The position numbers were made by a program, and so were the translations under genes. The notes beneath the pieces are model-generated. The model was not told the DNA's origin, ran no database searches, and worked only from the letters and a program-made list of their open reading frames with translations. DNA of 64,000 nt, taken from positions 1 through 64,000 of the forward strand of contig NZ_AMZB01000123.1 of the NCBI RefSeq assembly GCF_000313755.1, read 5' to 3'. The stretch is from Pseudomonas nitroreducens TX1. GTDB taxonomy: Bacteria; Pseudomonadota; Gammaproteobacteria; Pseudomonadales; Pseudomonadaceae. Below are positions 44,701 through 53,669 of this stretch, piece by piece; position 1 is the stretch's first letter; every line of letters starts with the position of its first letter.

Positions 44701-47215
44701 GGACAGCCTCGACGCGCAGCTGTACCTCGCGCAGCAGACGCTGGTCATTTCCGATGCTCCCGCGCAGGCTCGCGACGGCTTGCTGTGGCTCTCCGCCGGC
44801 GGCGAGCCCATGGAGGTGCTCGGTCTCTCGCTGGAAGCCCTCACTGGCGACTGGGTGCAGGTCCTGGTGGCGGGCGACCGCCTGGATGCCCACGCGTTGC
44901 TGGTGCTCGCCGAACGCATCAATCTGTCGCCGGACATGCGCTGCTGCTACTACGACGAGGACCAACTCCTCGACAGCGGGCACGCTTTCCCCTTGCTCAA
45001 ACCCGATTTCAACCTGGACCTGCTGCGCAGCTACCCCTACACCGGCAGCGCCCTGGCCTTCCAACGCTCGGCTGCCTTCGAACGGGGGGGTATCGATCGC
45101 CGCTTCGGCGATCTTGCGCTACACGACCTGCTCCTGCGCCTGGTGGAATCCACCGGCTTCAATGCCGTGGGGCACATCGCCGAGATACTGTTGCATACCC
45201 GCCAGGGCTTCGGTGCCTGGCTGGCCGAGGCCGCCGCTGGCGACAACGCCGCGCGCCTGGTCTCGGCGCACCTGGATCGCCTGGGGTTGCGGCATGAGAT
45301 CTACGCGGGCGCGGTCGCCCCGATCAATCGGGTGCAGTATCTGCACGAGCAACAGCCGAAGGTGTCGATCCTCATCCCGACCCGCGATCAGTTGCCGATC
45401 CTGCAACGCTGCGTGGAAAGCGTGCTGGAGAAGACCCGCTATCCGCACTACGAAATCCTCATCATCGATAACGACAGCCAGGCTGCCGACGCCTGCGCCT
45501 GGCTCGCCGGCATCGAGCAGTTGGACAGCGAACAGGTGAGGGTGCTGCGCTACCCGCATCCGTTCAACTACTCGGCGATCAATAACTTCGCGGCGAAGCA
45601 GGCCACCGGCGATTACCTGGTGCTGCTCAACAATGACACTGCCGCGCTGCAGGAGGATTGGCTCGAGGCCATGCTCCACCACGCTCAGCGCGAGGAAGTC
45701 GGCGTCGTCGGAGCCAAGCTGCTGTTCCCCGACGGGCGTCTTCAGCACGGCGGTGTCGTGCTGGGCCTCAACGGGCCGGCCGATCACGTGTTCATCGGTG
45801 ACCCCGGCCATTCCCCCGGCTACATGCACCGCCTGTTCGCCGACCAGAACTACAGTGCGGTAACGGCGGCCTGCCTGATGATCCGCAAGTCGCTCTACGA
45901 AGAACTCGGCGGTATGGACGAGGAGGACTTCAAGGTCTCCTACAACGACGTCGACCTCTGCCTGAAGGCCCGGCAGGCGGGTTACCTCTCGGTGTGGACG
46001 CCCTATGCGGTGCTGCTGCACGAAGGCGGGGTCAGCCAGACGCATGTCGATTCCTCCGCGCAGCAAGCCAAGCGTGCGCGCTTCAGGGGCGAGCAGCAGG
46101 CCATGTACCGGCACTGGCTGCCGGCGCTCGCCGAAGACGCGGCCTACAACCGCAACCTCTCGTTGCGCGGCAAGGGCTTCACCCTGGACGAGTGCGCGGC
46201 CAAGGCCTGGCAGCCGCTGGTGCAGCGAGTGGCGCCGAGCTTGCTGCTATACGCCGCCGACGAAGCCGGTTGCGGCCATTACCGCGTGCGCCAGCCGTTC
46301 GCGGCAATGCGTCGTGACGGCCTGCTGGACGGCGTGATCAGTGCAAACCTGCTGGAAACGGTGGAAGAAGCGCGCCTCGCGCCGGACGCGGTGATCTTTC
46401 AACGCCAGATCACGGCACGGCAGCTGGAAATCATGGGCGATCTGCGCGCTTCGACCTCGACCTTCCGGGTCTACGAAGTCGACGACTATCTGCCCAACCT
46501 GCCGCTCAAGAGTGCGCACCAGGGCGAGATGCCGCGCGACATCCTGCGCTCGCTGCGCCAGGCGGTCTCGCTGTGTGATCGCTTCGTCGTCTCCACCCAG
46601 GCGCTGGCCGAGGCCTTCGCTGACCTGCACGGTGACATTCGCGTGCGGCCCAATCTGCTCCCGGTGGAGTGGTGGAAGGACCTTTCCAGCCAGCGCCGCG
46701 TCGGGCGCAAGCCCCGTGTGGGCTGGGCGGGCGGTATGGGGCACGGTGGCGATCTGCAGCTGATCGCCGATGTGGTGCGCGAATTGGCGAACGAGGTCGA
46801 GTGGGTGTTTTTCGGGCTCTGCCCGGAGGCGCTGCGGCCCTACATCGCCGAGTTTTACCCCGGACGCACCATCGAGGACTACCCGCAACGCCTGGCTTCG
46901 ATGAATCTCGACCTGGCGCTGGCCCCCCTGGAGCAGAACCGTTTCAACGAGTGCAAGAGCAACCTGCGTCTGCTCGAGTACGGCGTACTGGGCTATCCGG
47001 TGGTGTGCAGCGACGTACGTTGCTACCAGGGCGACCTGCCCGTCACCCGCGTGAAGAACCGTTATCGCGATTGGGTGGAGGCCATCCGCATGCACCTGGC
47101 TGATCTGGATGCCACCGCGCGGGCCGGCGATGCGCTGCGCGAAGTGGTGCGCCGCGACTGGATGCTCGAAGGCGAGAAGGTGGTGGATTGGGCGCGAGTC
47201 TGGTTGCCTGACTGA
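41744..47215 (+). CDS. Multi-domain flagellin glycosyltransferase (FgtA-like)
   Basis: An 1823-residue protein with at least five modules. 1) SAM-methyltransferase, about 75-330 (LELGCGCGAITRAL). 2) Kinase-like segment, about 380-560, with LDATPDNFILQSDGSLALID resembling an HxDxxxxN/DFG pair. 3) WbsX-type domain, about 570-915 (IAFHLPQFHRIEQNDNWWGE; WNEWGEGCHLEPD). 4) GT2-like GT-A domain, about 963-1190, in which the usual hDDxL motif reads AGDRL, so it may be inactive. 5) GT2 rhamnosyltransferase-like domain, about 1206-1450 (VSILIPTRD; LLNNDT). 6) GT1-like C-terminal domain, about 1498-1823. The position just upstream of fliC matches fgtA of P. aeruginosa, which glycosylates flagellin. ATG at 41744 preferred; GTG at 41741 possible. 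Confidence 0.85.
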   Translation: MNQSNPPADSGLHRQPLAAFSQDAASGVWSNGAQKDFGYSDGDAAEQKVGRTVAGATDVSVHSAELIAQVDDWPSEYHFSPRRSNLLHWIDGLGQGTRVLELGCGCGAITRALAERGCQVDAVEGSPRRAGIAARRVQAFADVRVFHSNFQDIAFEPVYDVVTLIGVLEYSPVYLDAEDAFVACLQMAERALRPGGVLVVAIENQMGLKYFSGITEDHFAKAYYGVEGRYGHRQTTTYGRRRLAAKLAAAGFTEQHFAYPFPDYKLPEVVVGDAGVARDGFAPEDLVAYLENRDYSGVGAPQFNLPLAWEGVAKEGLLGELANSFLILAHRAGDCRFVRRNLLAQRYTDNRRPGLNCITSFVEQDGEVRVQKSPLGVGDASSELVSQSLHEQAYVAGRNLGVLLRNAILREQRDIVVALLNHWLAELTAHARDGELPSGWLDATPDNFILQSDGSLALIDDEWRTAQPISLSVLFYRGLQCLAADATVARHLPGADEMARVAELCQWLSLEFSEAGHDEASRLNRRLWQEIYGNGRWRVDMYRRAGGRPELEALPAVPQADQAHEVFEPRLIAFHLPQFHRIEQNDNWWGEGFTEWTNVRQGTPLFEGHYQPHVPTAELGYYDLADVATLERQARMALEYGLHGFCFYYYWFDGERLLERPVDQLLANPQIDLPFCLCWANENWTRRWDGGEQEILMRQSYSPQLNPRFAADLVPYMSDPRYIRVGGKPVLLVYRGDIIPDLPGTLAAWRQHWREAGLGEVYLIGVESFQVIAPAESGFDATCEFLPHQVRLDRIRSPQPLRQLKDASIHVGDYEQLAQAQLARPAPGYKRFRGLVPGWDNAARRRKGGATMFVGSTPERYQRWLERTLELTAQEQQGDERLVFINAWNEWGEGCHLEPDERFGMAYLQATRDALANKAQSFCQPARTAALDGATRQYREWLAHRELSPVQRATLEERVAGWSAWPRVSAVILDKHSDARSVQATLDSLDAQLYLAQQTLVISDAPAQARDGLLWLSAGGEPMEVLGLSLEALTGDWVQVLVAGDRLDAHALLVLAERINLSPDMRCCYYDEDQLLDSGHAFPLLKPDFNLDLLRSYPYTGSALAFQRSAAFERGGIDRRFGDLALHDLLLRLVESTGFNAVGHIAEILLHTRQGFGAWLAEAAAGDNAARLVSAHLDRLGLRHEIYAGAVAPINRVQYLHEQQPKVSILIPTRDQLPILQRCVESVLEKTRYPHYEILIIDNDSQAADACAWLAGIEQLDSEQVRVLRYPHPFNYSAINNFAAKQATGDYLVLLNNDTAALQEDWLEAMLHHAQREEVGVVGAKLLFPDGRLQHGGVVLGLNGPADHVFIGDPGHSPGYMHRLFADQNYSAVTAACLMIRKSLYEELGGMDEEDFKVSYNDVDLCLKARQAGYLSVWTPYAVLLHEGGVSQTHVDSSAQQAKRARFRGEQQAMYRHWLPALAEDAAYNRNLSLRGKGFTLDECAAKAWQPLVQRVAPSLLLYAADEAGCGHYRVRQPFAAMRRDGLLDGVISANLLETVEEARLAPDAVIFQRQITARQLEIMGDLRASTSTFRVYEVDDYLPNLPLKSAHQGEMPRDILRSLRQAVSLCDRFVVSTQALAEAFADLHGDIRVRPNLLPVEWWKDLSSQRRVGRKPRVGWAGGMGHGGDLQLIADVVRELANEVEWVFFGLCPEALRPYIAEFYPGRTIEDYPQRLASMNLDLALAPLEQNRFNECKSNLRLLEYGVLGYPVVCSDVRCYQGDLPVTRVKNRYRDWVEAIRMHLADLDATARAGDALREVVRRDWMLEGEKVVDWARVWLPD

Positions 47216-47233
47216 CGCCGCCGTCATCGATGC

Positions 47234-47258
47234 AAAGGGGCCCCAGGGCCCCTTTTTT
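47234..47258 (+). terminator. Rho-independent terminator after the glycosyltransferase gene
   Basis: AAAGGGGCCC-CA-GGGCCCCTTT with the T-run extending to six. Perfect 10-bp stem, isolating fliC from upstream transcription. Confidence 0.9.
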
Positions 47259-47468
47259 CTGTCCATGGAAAAACCAGCTCTGGCATTGCCCTAAAGGAAT
47301 GGTCGCGCTGGCCGATTTCTTCGTTGTCCGCGCGGGTTCTGACCTTCGCGGACGGTGCAAGACCTGACGCAATGGTTGGAATGTCGCCCCGGCAGGTCGT
47401 TGGAATGCGTCGCGAAGTGCGTTCAATGTCTTGAAAAACAAGGGGAAAAAAAACTTCCCGTTTTTCGC

Positions 47469-47495
47469 TAAAGCTCTTCGCGGCAACGCCGATAA
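47469..47495 (+). promoter_or_regulatory. Sigma-28 (FliA) promoter of fliC
   Basis: TAAAGCTC (47469-47476), 11-bp spacer, GCCGATAA (47488-47495, perfect). An A-rich tract at 47432-47456 just upstream could be an UP element. The -10 is about 91 bases from the fliC ATG, giving a long leader. Together with the terminator at 47234 it accounts for the 371-base gap; no gene is seen there. Confidence 0.92.
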
Positions 47496-47586
47496 ACAGT
47501 ACGAATGCGAATTCTTGGTGTCCCTGAGCAAGCAGGCCGAGATCTCGCAAGCTCAGGAACTAACAGGACCTCTGAAGGAGACCATC

Positions 47587-49035
47587 ATGGCCCTTACCGT
47601 CAATACCAACATTGCTTCCCTGAACACCCAGCGCAACCTGAACGGTTCGTCGAACGCGCTGAGCACCTCGCTGCAGCGTCTGTCCACCGGTAACCGCATC
47701 AACAGCGCCAAAGACGACGCCGCCGGCCTGCAGATCTCCAACCGTCTGTCCAACCAGATCAGCGGCCTGGGCGTTGCCACCCGTAACGCCAACGACGGTA
47801 TCTCCCTGGCGCAGACCGCTGAAGGTGCCCTGCAGCAGTCCACCAACATCCTGTCGCGTATTCGTGACCTTTCCCTGCAGTCCGCCAACGGCTCCAACAG
47901 CGACGCCGACCGCGCTGCCCTGCAGAAGGAAGTGTCCGCCCAGCAGGCTGAACTGACCCGTATCGCCGACACCACCACCTTCGGTGGCCGCAAGCTGCTC
48001 GACGGCTCCTTCGGTACCTCCAGTTTCCAGGTCGGTTCCAACGCCTACGAAACCATCGAGGTGAGCCTGCAGAACGCATCGGCCAGCGCCATCGGCTCCT
48101 ACCAGATCGGTAGCGAAGGTGCCGGCACCGCCGCCACCGCAGCCGGCACCTCCAGCGCCTCGGGCGTTGCAGGCGGCGCAATCAACCTGGTGGGCGGCGG
48201 TCAGGCCAAGACCATCACCACCGCCGCTGGCGCCAGCGCCAAGGACATCGCCGAGCAGTTCGACGGCGCCATCCCGAACCTGTCTGCTCGTGCCCGTACC
48301 GAGTTCACCGCCGACGTTTCCGGCGTGACCGGCGGCTCGCTGAACTTCACCGTTCAGGTCGGCAGCAACACCGTCAACCTGGCTGGCGTAACCTCCACCC
48401 AGGACCTGGCTGACCAGCTGAACTCCAACGCTTCGAAACTCGGCATCACCGCCAGCATCGACGACAAGAACGTGCTGACCGTCACCTCCGCCACCGGCGA
48501 GAACGTGACCTTCGGCGCCAACACCGGTACCGCTACTGCGGGTTCGGTGAACGTCAAGGTGATGGGTTCGGACGGCAAGCTCGAAGCTACCGCCCACGAT
48601 GCCCTGACCGCGGCCAACGCCAAGATCACCGGCTACGTCCAGCTGAACTCGCCGACCGCCTACTCGGTCAGCGGTGCCGGCAGCGCCGAAGTGTTCGGTA
48701 ACTCCTCCGCCGCGCAGAAGAGCACTGTCGCCAACATCGACATCTCCACCGTGGAAGGTGCCCAGAACGCCATCGCGGTGATCGACAACGCCCTGGCCGC
48801 GATCGACTCCCAGCGTGCCGACCTGGGTGCCGTACAGAACCGCTTCGACAACACCATCTCCAACCTGACCAACATCTCCGAGAACGTCGACGCTGCCCGT
48901 AGCCGCATCAAGGACACCGACTTCGCCTCGGAAACCGCCACCCTGTCGAAGAACCAGGTTCTGCAACAGGCCGGCACCGCGATCCTGGCTCAGGCCAACC
49001 AGCTGCCGCAGTCTGTACTCAGCCTGCTCCGCTAA
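47587..49035 (+). CDS. fliC: Flagellin FliC
   Basis: A 482-residue filament subunit. The conserved N-terminal D0/D1 region ([40 protein letters not shown]) and C-terminal D1/D0 ([36 protein letters not shown]) are intact. The central part (about 170-395) is Ala/Thr/Ser-rich and variable and is the probable glycan acceptor. Size is similar to b-type P. aeruginosa flagellin. ATG at 47587 follows GAAGGAG; the frame upstream to 47431 overlaps the promoter and is not coding. Confidence 0.97.
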   Translation: MALTVNTNIASLNTQRNLNGSSNALSTSLQRLSTGNRINSAKDDAAGLQISNRLSNQISGLGVATRNANDGISLAQTAEGALQQSTNILSRIRDLSLQSANGSNSDADRAALQKEVSAQQAELTRIADTTTFGGRKLLDGSFGTSSFQVGSNAYETIEVSLQNASASAIGSYQIGSEGAGTAATAAGTSSASGVAGGAINLVGGGQAKTITTAAGASAKDIAEQFDGAIPNLSARARTEFTADVSGVTGGSLNFTVQVGSNTVNLAGVTSTQDLADQLNSNASKLGITASIDDKNVLTVTSATGENVTFGANTGTATAGSVNVKVMGSDGKLEATAHDALTAANAKITGYVQLNSPTAYSVSGAGSAEVFGNSSAAQKSTVANIDISTVEGAQNAIAVIDNALAAIDSQRADLGAVQNRFDNTISNLTNISENVDAARSRIKDTDFASETATLSKNQVLQQAGTAILAQANQLPQSVLSLLR

Positions 49036-49062
49036 CGGTTGGCGGATCTTCGATCCGACCGC

Positions 49063-49092
49063 AGGAGGAAGGGGCAACCCTTCCTCCTTTTT
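49063..49092 (+). terminator. Terminator or attenuator between fliC and flaG
   Basis: AGGAGGAAGGG-GCAA-CCCTTCCTCCT followed by TTTT. A perfect 11-bp stem; partial read-through would set a high fliC to flaG ratio. Confidence 0.85.
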
Positions 49093-49113
49093 GCCTTTTC
49101 GAAGGAGTGAACG

Positions 49114-49464
49114 ATGGACGTTGGAAACATAGCCGGACTTCCGGCGTTCAAGGGGACGAATCGCACCGACTCCGCGGTTCCCGCCACCAGCACCGCTGCG
49201 GCGCAGGATGGCGAGGCGCGCCCGGTGGAGCAGAAGGATTCGCGCGCACGCCTGGACGACGCCGTGTCGGACATCCAGAAGCATGTGCAGAGCGTGCGTC
49301 GCAACCTGAACTTCAGCATCGACGACACGACCGGCGATGTGGTGGTAAAGGTCATCGACGGCGACTCCGGCAAGGTGGTGCGGCAAATTCCTTCCGAGGA
49401 AGTGCTGAAACTTGCCGCTCGACTCGACGACATACGCAGCCTGATGTTCGAAGCCCAGGCGTGA
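49114..49464 (+). CDS. flaG: FlaG family protein
   Basis: A 116-residue FlaG protein. The N-terminal part is low complexity; the FlaG core is SVRRNLNFSIDDTTGDVVVK with IRQIPSEE-type VRQIPSEEVLKLAARL. In Pseudomonas and Campylobacter FlaG affects filament length. Start at 49114 follows GAAGGAG, directly after the fliC terminator. Confidence 0.92.
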   Translation: MDVGNIAGLPAFKGTNRTDSAVPATSTAAAQDGEARPVEQKDSRARLDDAVSDIQKHVQSVRRNLNFSIDDTTGDVVVKVIDGDSGKVVRQIPSEEVLKLAARLDDIRSLMFEAQA

Positions 49465-49481
49465 CGGGCAGTTCACAGAGC

Positions 49482-49497
49482 TGGTACGGCAATTGCT
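49482..49497 (+). promoter_or_regulatory. Sigma-54 promoter of fliD
   Basis: TGGTACGGCAATTGCT with exact -24/-12 spacing, 50 bp before fliD. In P. aeruginosa fliDS transcription depends on FleQ and RpoN. Confidence 0.88.
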
Positions 49498-49547
49498 CTA
49501 ATCTGGTGATTGGATAGCGCCGAACAGATTTTTGACGGAGGTGGAAG

Positions 49548-50990
49548 ATGGCTGGTATCACGGGACTGGGTTCGGGACTCAACATCGACAATATCGTCAC
49601 CGCGCTGGTGAATGCCGAGAAGACTCCCAAGCAGAACCAGATCGATGCCCTCGAGAAAAAGACCACCACGCAGATCACCGCGATCGGTGGGCTCAAGAGC
49701 GCCATCAGCACCTTCCAGACCGCCCTGGGGAAACTCAACACCCTGACGCAGTTCCAGGCGCGCAGCTTCACCTCGTCCAACACCGATGTGCTCAAGGGCA
49801 GTGCGACCGAGAAGGCTGCCGCGGGCACCTATCAGATCCAGGTCGAGCAACTGGCCGCCAGCAGCAAGGTGGCCCTGGGCGCCGTTCCGGCAACCTCGAC
49901 CTCGACCTTCAACAGCGGCACCCTGAAAATCTCCGTGGGTGACGTCAATCTCGACGACATCACCATCGACAGCAGCAACAACAGCCTGGCCGGCGTTCGC
50001 GACGCGATCAACAAGGCCGGCAAGGACAAGGGCGTCACCGCGACCATCGTCAACGATGCGCAGGGTTCGCGCCTGGTGGTGTCCAGCAACAAGACCGGTG
50101 AAGGCAAGGACATCAAGATTCAGGCCGTCGACAGCGGCGCGGGGGGTACCCAGGCCCTGAGCAAACTGGCCTTCGACCCGGCCAGCGCGCCCGATCTGTC
50201 CAAGCTGACCGACGCCCAGAAGGCCAACGGCGACGGCGGTTTCATCACCCATGCGCAGAGCGCTCTGCTGACGGTTGATGGTCTGGAGATCAAGAGCGAC
50301 TCCAACAGCGTGTCCACCGCCATCGAAGGCGTGACCATCGACCTGAAGACCAAGACCGAAGTCGACAAGCCCGTGACGCTGACCATCGACCTGGACCGGA
50401 CGACCGTCAAGAACAACATCAAGTCCTTCGTCGACGCCTACAACACCCTGGTCAGCTTCGTGAACACCCAGACCAAGGTGACCAAGGTCGGCGAGGACAA
50501 GACGCCGGTGACCGGTGCGCTGGTGGGAGACGCCACTGCGCGTTCGCTGCTGAGCACCGTACGCAACGAGTTGGTCGCCACCCAGGGCGACAGCGACAGC
50601 AACATGCGCGTCCTGGCCGACCTGGGCATCACCACCAAGGCCGACGGTACCCTGGAGATCAACAACGACAAGCTGGACAAGGCAGTCGCCAACAACTTCC
50701 AGGACGTCGCCAATCTGTTCACCGGTGACAAGGGCCTGGCCACCCGCCTGGACTCCAAGCTCAAGGCGTACACCGATACCAACGGCATCCTCGACCAGCG
50801 CAACAGCATCCTGCAGAAGACTCTCAACAGCGTCGACGATCAGCAGGCAGCCCTGGACCGTCGCATTACCTCGCTGCAGGAACGTTTGTACAAGCAGTAC
50901 AACACCATGGACTCCCTGGTCAGCCAGCTCACCCAGACCACCACGAGCCTCACCAGCCAGCTCGCCAGCCTGCCGTTCGCCAAGAGCTGA
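49548..50990 (+). CDS. fliD: Flagellar filament cap protein FliD (HAP2)
   Basis: A 480-residue cap protein. The N-terminal GITGLGSGLNIDNIVTALVN and the FliD_C region (DRTTVKNNIKSFVDAYNTLV; STVRNELVATQGDSDSNMRV) define it. The C-terminal coiled coil ends in TTTSLTSQLASLPFAKS. It folds flagellin at the filament tip and in P. aeruginosa also binds mucin. Start follows GGAGG. Confidence 0.96.
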   Translation: MAGITGLGSGLNIDNIVTALVNAEKTPKQNQIDALEKKTTTQITAIGGLKSAISTFQTALGKLNTLTQFQARSFTSSNTDVLKGSATEKAAAGTYQIQVEQLAASSKVALGAVPATSTSTFNSGTLKISVGDVNLDDITIDSSNNSLAGVRDAINKAGKDKGVTATIVNDAQGSRLVVSSNKTGEGKDIKIQAVDSGAGGTQALSKLAFDPASAPDLSKLTDAQKANGDGGFITHAQSALLTVDGLEIKSDSNSVSTAIEGVTIDLKTKTEVDKPVTLTIDLDRTTVKNNIKSFVDAYNTLVSFVNTQTKVTKVGEDKTPVTGALVGDATARSLLSTVRNELVATQGDSDSNMRVLADLGITTKADGTLEINNDKLDKAVANNFQDVANLFTGDKGLATRLDSKLKAYTDTNGILDQRNSILQKTLNSVDDQQAALDRRITSLQERLYKQYNTMDSLVSQLTQTTTSLTSQLASLPFAKS

Positions 50991-51050
50991 CCCTGACGCC
51001 ACCGTGGCCCGCTGAAGCGTGGCCGCGGTGAAAAAATCGCAAACTAATCT

Positions 51051-51077
51051 TCAAGCTCCCGCTTCACTGGCCGATAG
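51051..51077 (+). promoter_or_regulatory. Sigma-28 promoter upstream of fliS
   Basis: TCAAGCTC (51051-51058), 11-bp spacer, GCCGATAG (51070-51077). One mismatch in the -10 and a canonical TCAAG -35. It lies 37 bp before fliS, so fliS and fliT can be expressed with flagellin even apart from the fliD promoter. Confidence 0.8.
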
Positions 51078-51113
51078 CTTGGTCAGTAAGAAAATTTGCA
51101 GCAGGAGCCTGCC

Positions 51114-51494
51114 ATGTACGCCATGAAAGCCATGAAGCAATACCAGCAAGTCAGCCTGGAAGCACGCGTCGCCGAGGCGTCGCCGCACGGGCTGATCCAG
51201 CTGCTCATGCAAGGTGGCCTGGAGCGTCTGGCCCAGGCCCGTGGCGCTATCGAGCGTGGCCAACGGGCTGAGCGCGGCGAGCTGATCAGCAAGGCCATCG
51301 GCATCGTTGGTGGCCTGCGCGAGGCGCTGAACCCCGAAGTGGGTGGCGAGCTGGCCCTGAATCTGGACCGCCTGTATGCGTACATGACCGAGCGCCTGCT
51401 GGAAGCCAACCGCAACGGCGATGCGGCGATCCTCGACGAGGTTTCGGGGCTGCTGCGTGAAGTGAAGTCGGGCTGGGACGCCATCGCCGCCTGA
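51114..51494 (+). CDS. fliS: Flagellin export chaperone FliS
   Basis: A 126-residue four-helix chaperone that binds the flagellin C-terminus. The FliS pattern is present: YQQVSLEARVAEASPHGLIQ, LMQGGLERLAQARGAIERG, and LALNLDRLYAYMTERLLEAN. ATG at 51114 follows CAGGAG. Confidence 0.94.
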   Translation: MYAMKAMKQYQQVSLEARVAEASPHGLIQLLMQGGLERLAQARGAIERGQRAERGELISKAIGIVGGLREALNPEVGGELALNLDRLYAYMTERLLEANRNGDAAILDEVSGLLREVKSGWDAIAA

Positions 51495-51508
51495 AGGAAG
51501 GAACAGTC

Positions 51509-51805
51509 ATGAGCCAGGCCATGCTTCAACTCAACGAGACTCGCGCCGCCCTGAGCGACGCCATGCATAACCAGGACTGGGAAGCCATCGGCGACCTCGA
51601 CCAGAAATGCCGCGAGCAGGTCGAAGTGGCCATGCAGGATGCCGAGCGCGACGAGCAGGCCCTGCGCGAAACCATGGAACAGCTGCTGGCGCTGTACGCC
51701 GAACTGGTCCAGGTGTGCACCGCCCAGCGCAGCGCTATCGGCGCAGAACTGACCGCGGTGAATCGCTCCAGCAAGGGTGCCAAGGTCTACCAGATGTTCG
51801 GCTGA
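51509..51805 (+). CDS. fliT: FliT-like flagellar chaperone
   Basis: A 98-residue helical protein immediately after fliS, in the place of P. aeruginosa PA1096. Composition and heptad pattern resemble FliT, the FliD chaperone; sequence identity to enteric FliT is too low to claim by eye. ATG at 51509 follows AAGGAAGG. Confidence 0.75.
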   Translation: MSQAMLQLNETRAALSDAMHNQDWEAIGDLDQKCREQVEVAMQDAERDEQALRETMEQLLALYAELVQVCTAQRSAIGAELTAVNRSSKGAKVYQMFG

Positions 51806-51941
51806 TCCGTCCGGATCGACCTTCCCTGGGCGGTGATCGGCCAAGTGTCGGTGGTCACCGCCTTCGCTTCGAACTACGCTCCTCTTCAATTGCCATGACG
51901 GGGATCAACACCCTTCGTCGGGCGTCATCAAAAAAAACACG

Positions 51942-51978
51942 CCATAAATTTGACTCGAGCCACAAATTTGACTTAACT
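51942..51978 (+). promoter_or_regulatory. fleQ promoter region with tandem -35-like repeats
   Basis: A 14-base direct repeat, CCAYAAATTTGACT, occurs at 51942 and 51960 (period 18). Each copy ends in TTGACT. The first TTGACT (51950-51955) is followed after 17 bp by TTAACT, a fair sigma-70 pair, and the -10 overlaps the end of the second copy. In P. aeruginosa fleQ is sigma-70 driven and repressed by Vfr at this region; no clear Vfr box is seen here. Confidence 0.6.
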
Positions 51979-52070
51979 AGTGGCCAAATGCTGGCTAGCA
52001 CGGGGAAATTGTGCTGAGGCCAGATCGTGTCAGCCGCCGTAGTACGGCCAGCCCGGGATGACAAGCTAAG

Positions 52071-53546
<1,476 letters not shown>

Positions 53547-53599
53547 CGCCTCCGTCACATTCGTTTTTTCAAGTCATTGAAATATAACGAGTAAATTTT

Positions 53600-53615
53600 A
53601 GGCACGGGGTTTGCT
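53600..53615 (+). promoter_or_regulatory. Sigma-54 promoter of fleSR
   Basis: AGGCACGGGGTTTGCT with exact -24/-12 spacing, 54 bp before fleS. In P. aeruginosa fleSR is activated by FleQ. Confidence 0.88.
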
Positions 53616-53669
53616 AAGACTCATCCGACCGACAGATTCACGCCGTCGGACGGATGAGGAAAAACCCGC

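Noticed and set aside
42539-45064. 841-residue minus-strand frame opposite the glycosyltransferase gene
   Set aside because: No ribosome site or recognisable domain; mirrors codon bias of the forward gene.
40453-47215. Horizontally acquired glycosylation island
   Set aside because: GC content and codon use look like the neighbouring flagellar genes and there are no mobility genes; position is ancestral in Pseudomonas.
47431-47586. N-terminal extension of FliC
   Set aside because: It covers the sigma-28 promoter; flagellin begins at MALTVNTN after GAAGGAG.
47496-47586. Riboswitch or structured leader in the fliC 5' region
   Set aside because: Only a short CTGAGC/GCTCAG pairing and a small GAGATCTC palindrome were found; not enough for a claim.
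47560-49476. 638-residue minus-strand frame opposite fliC and flaG
   Set aside because: Gly/Val-rich shadow of flagellin; spans the fliC-flaG terminator, which no real gene would.
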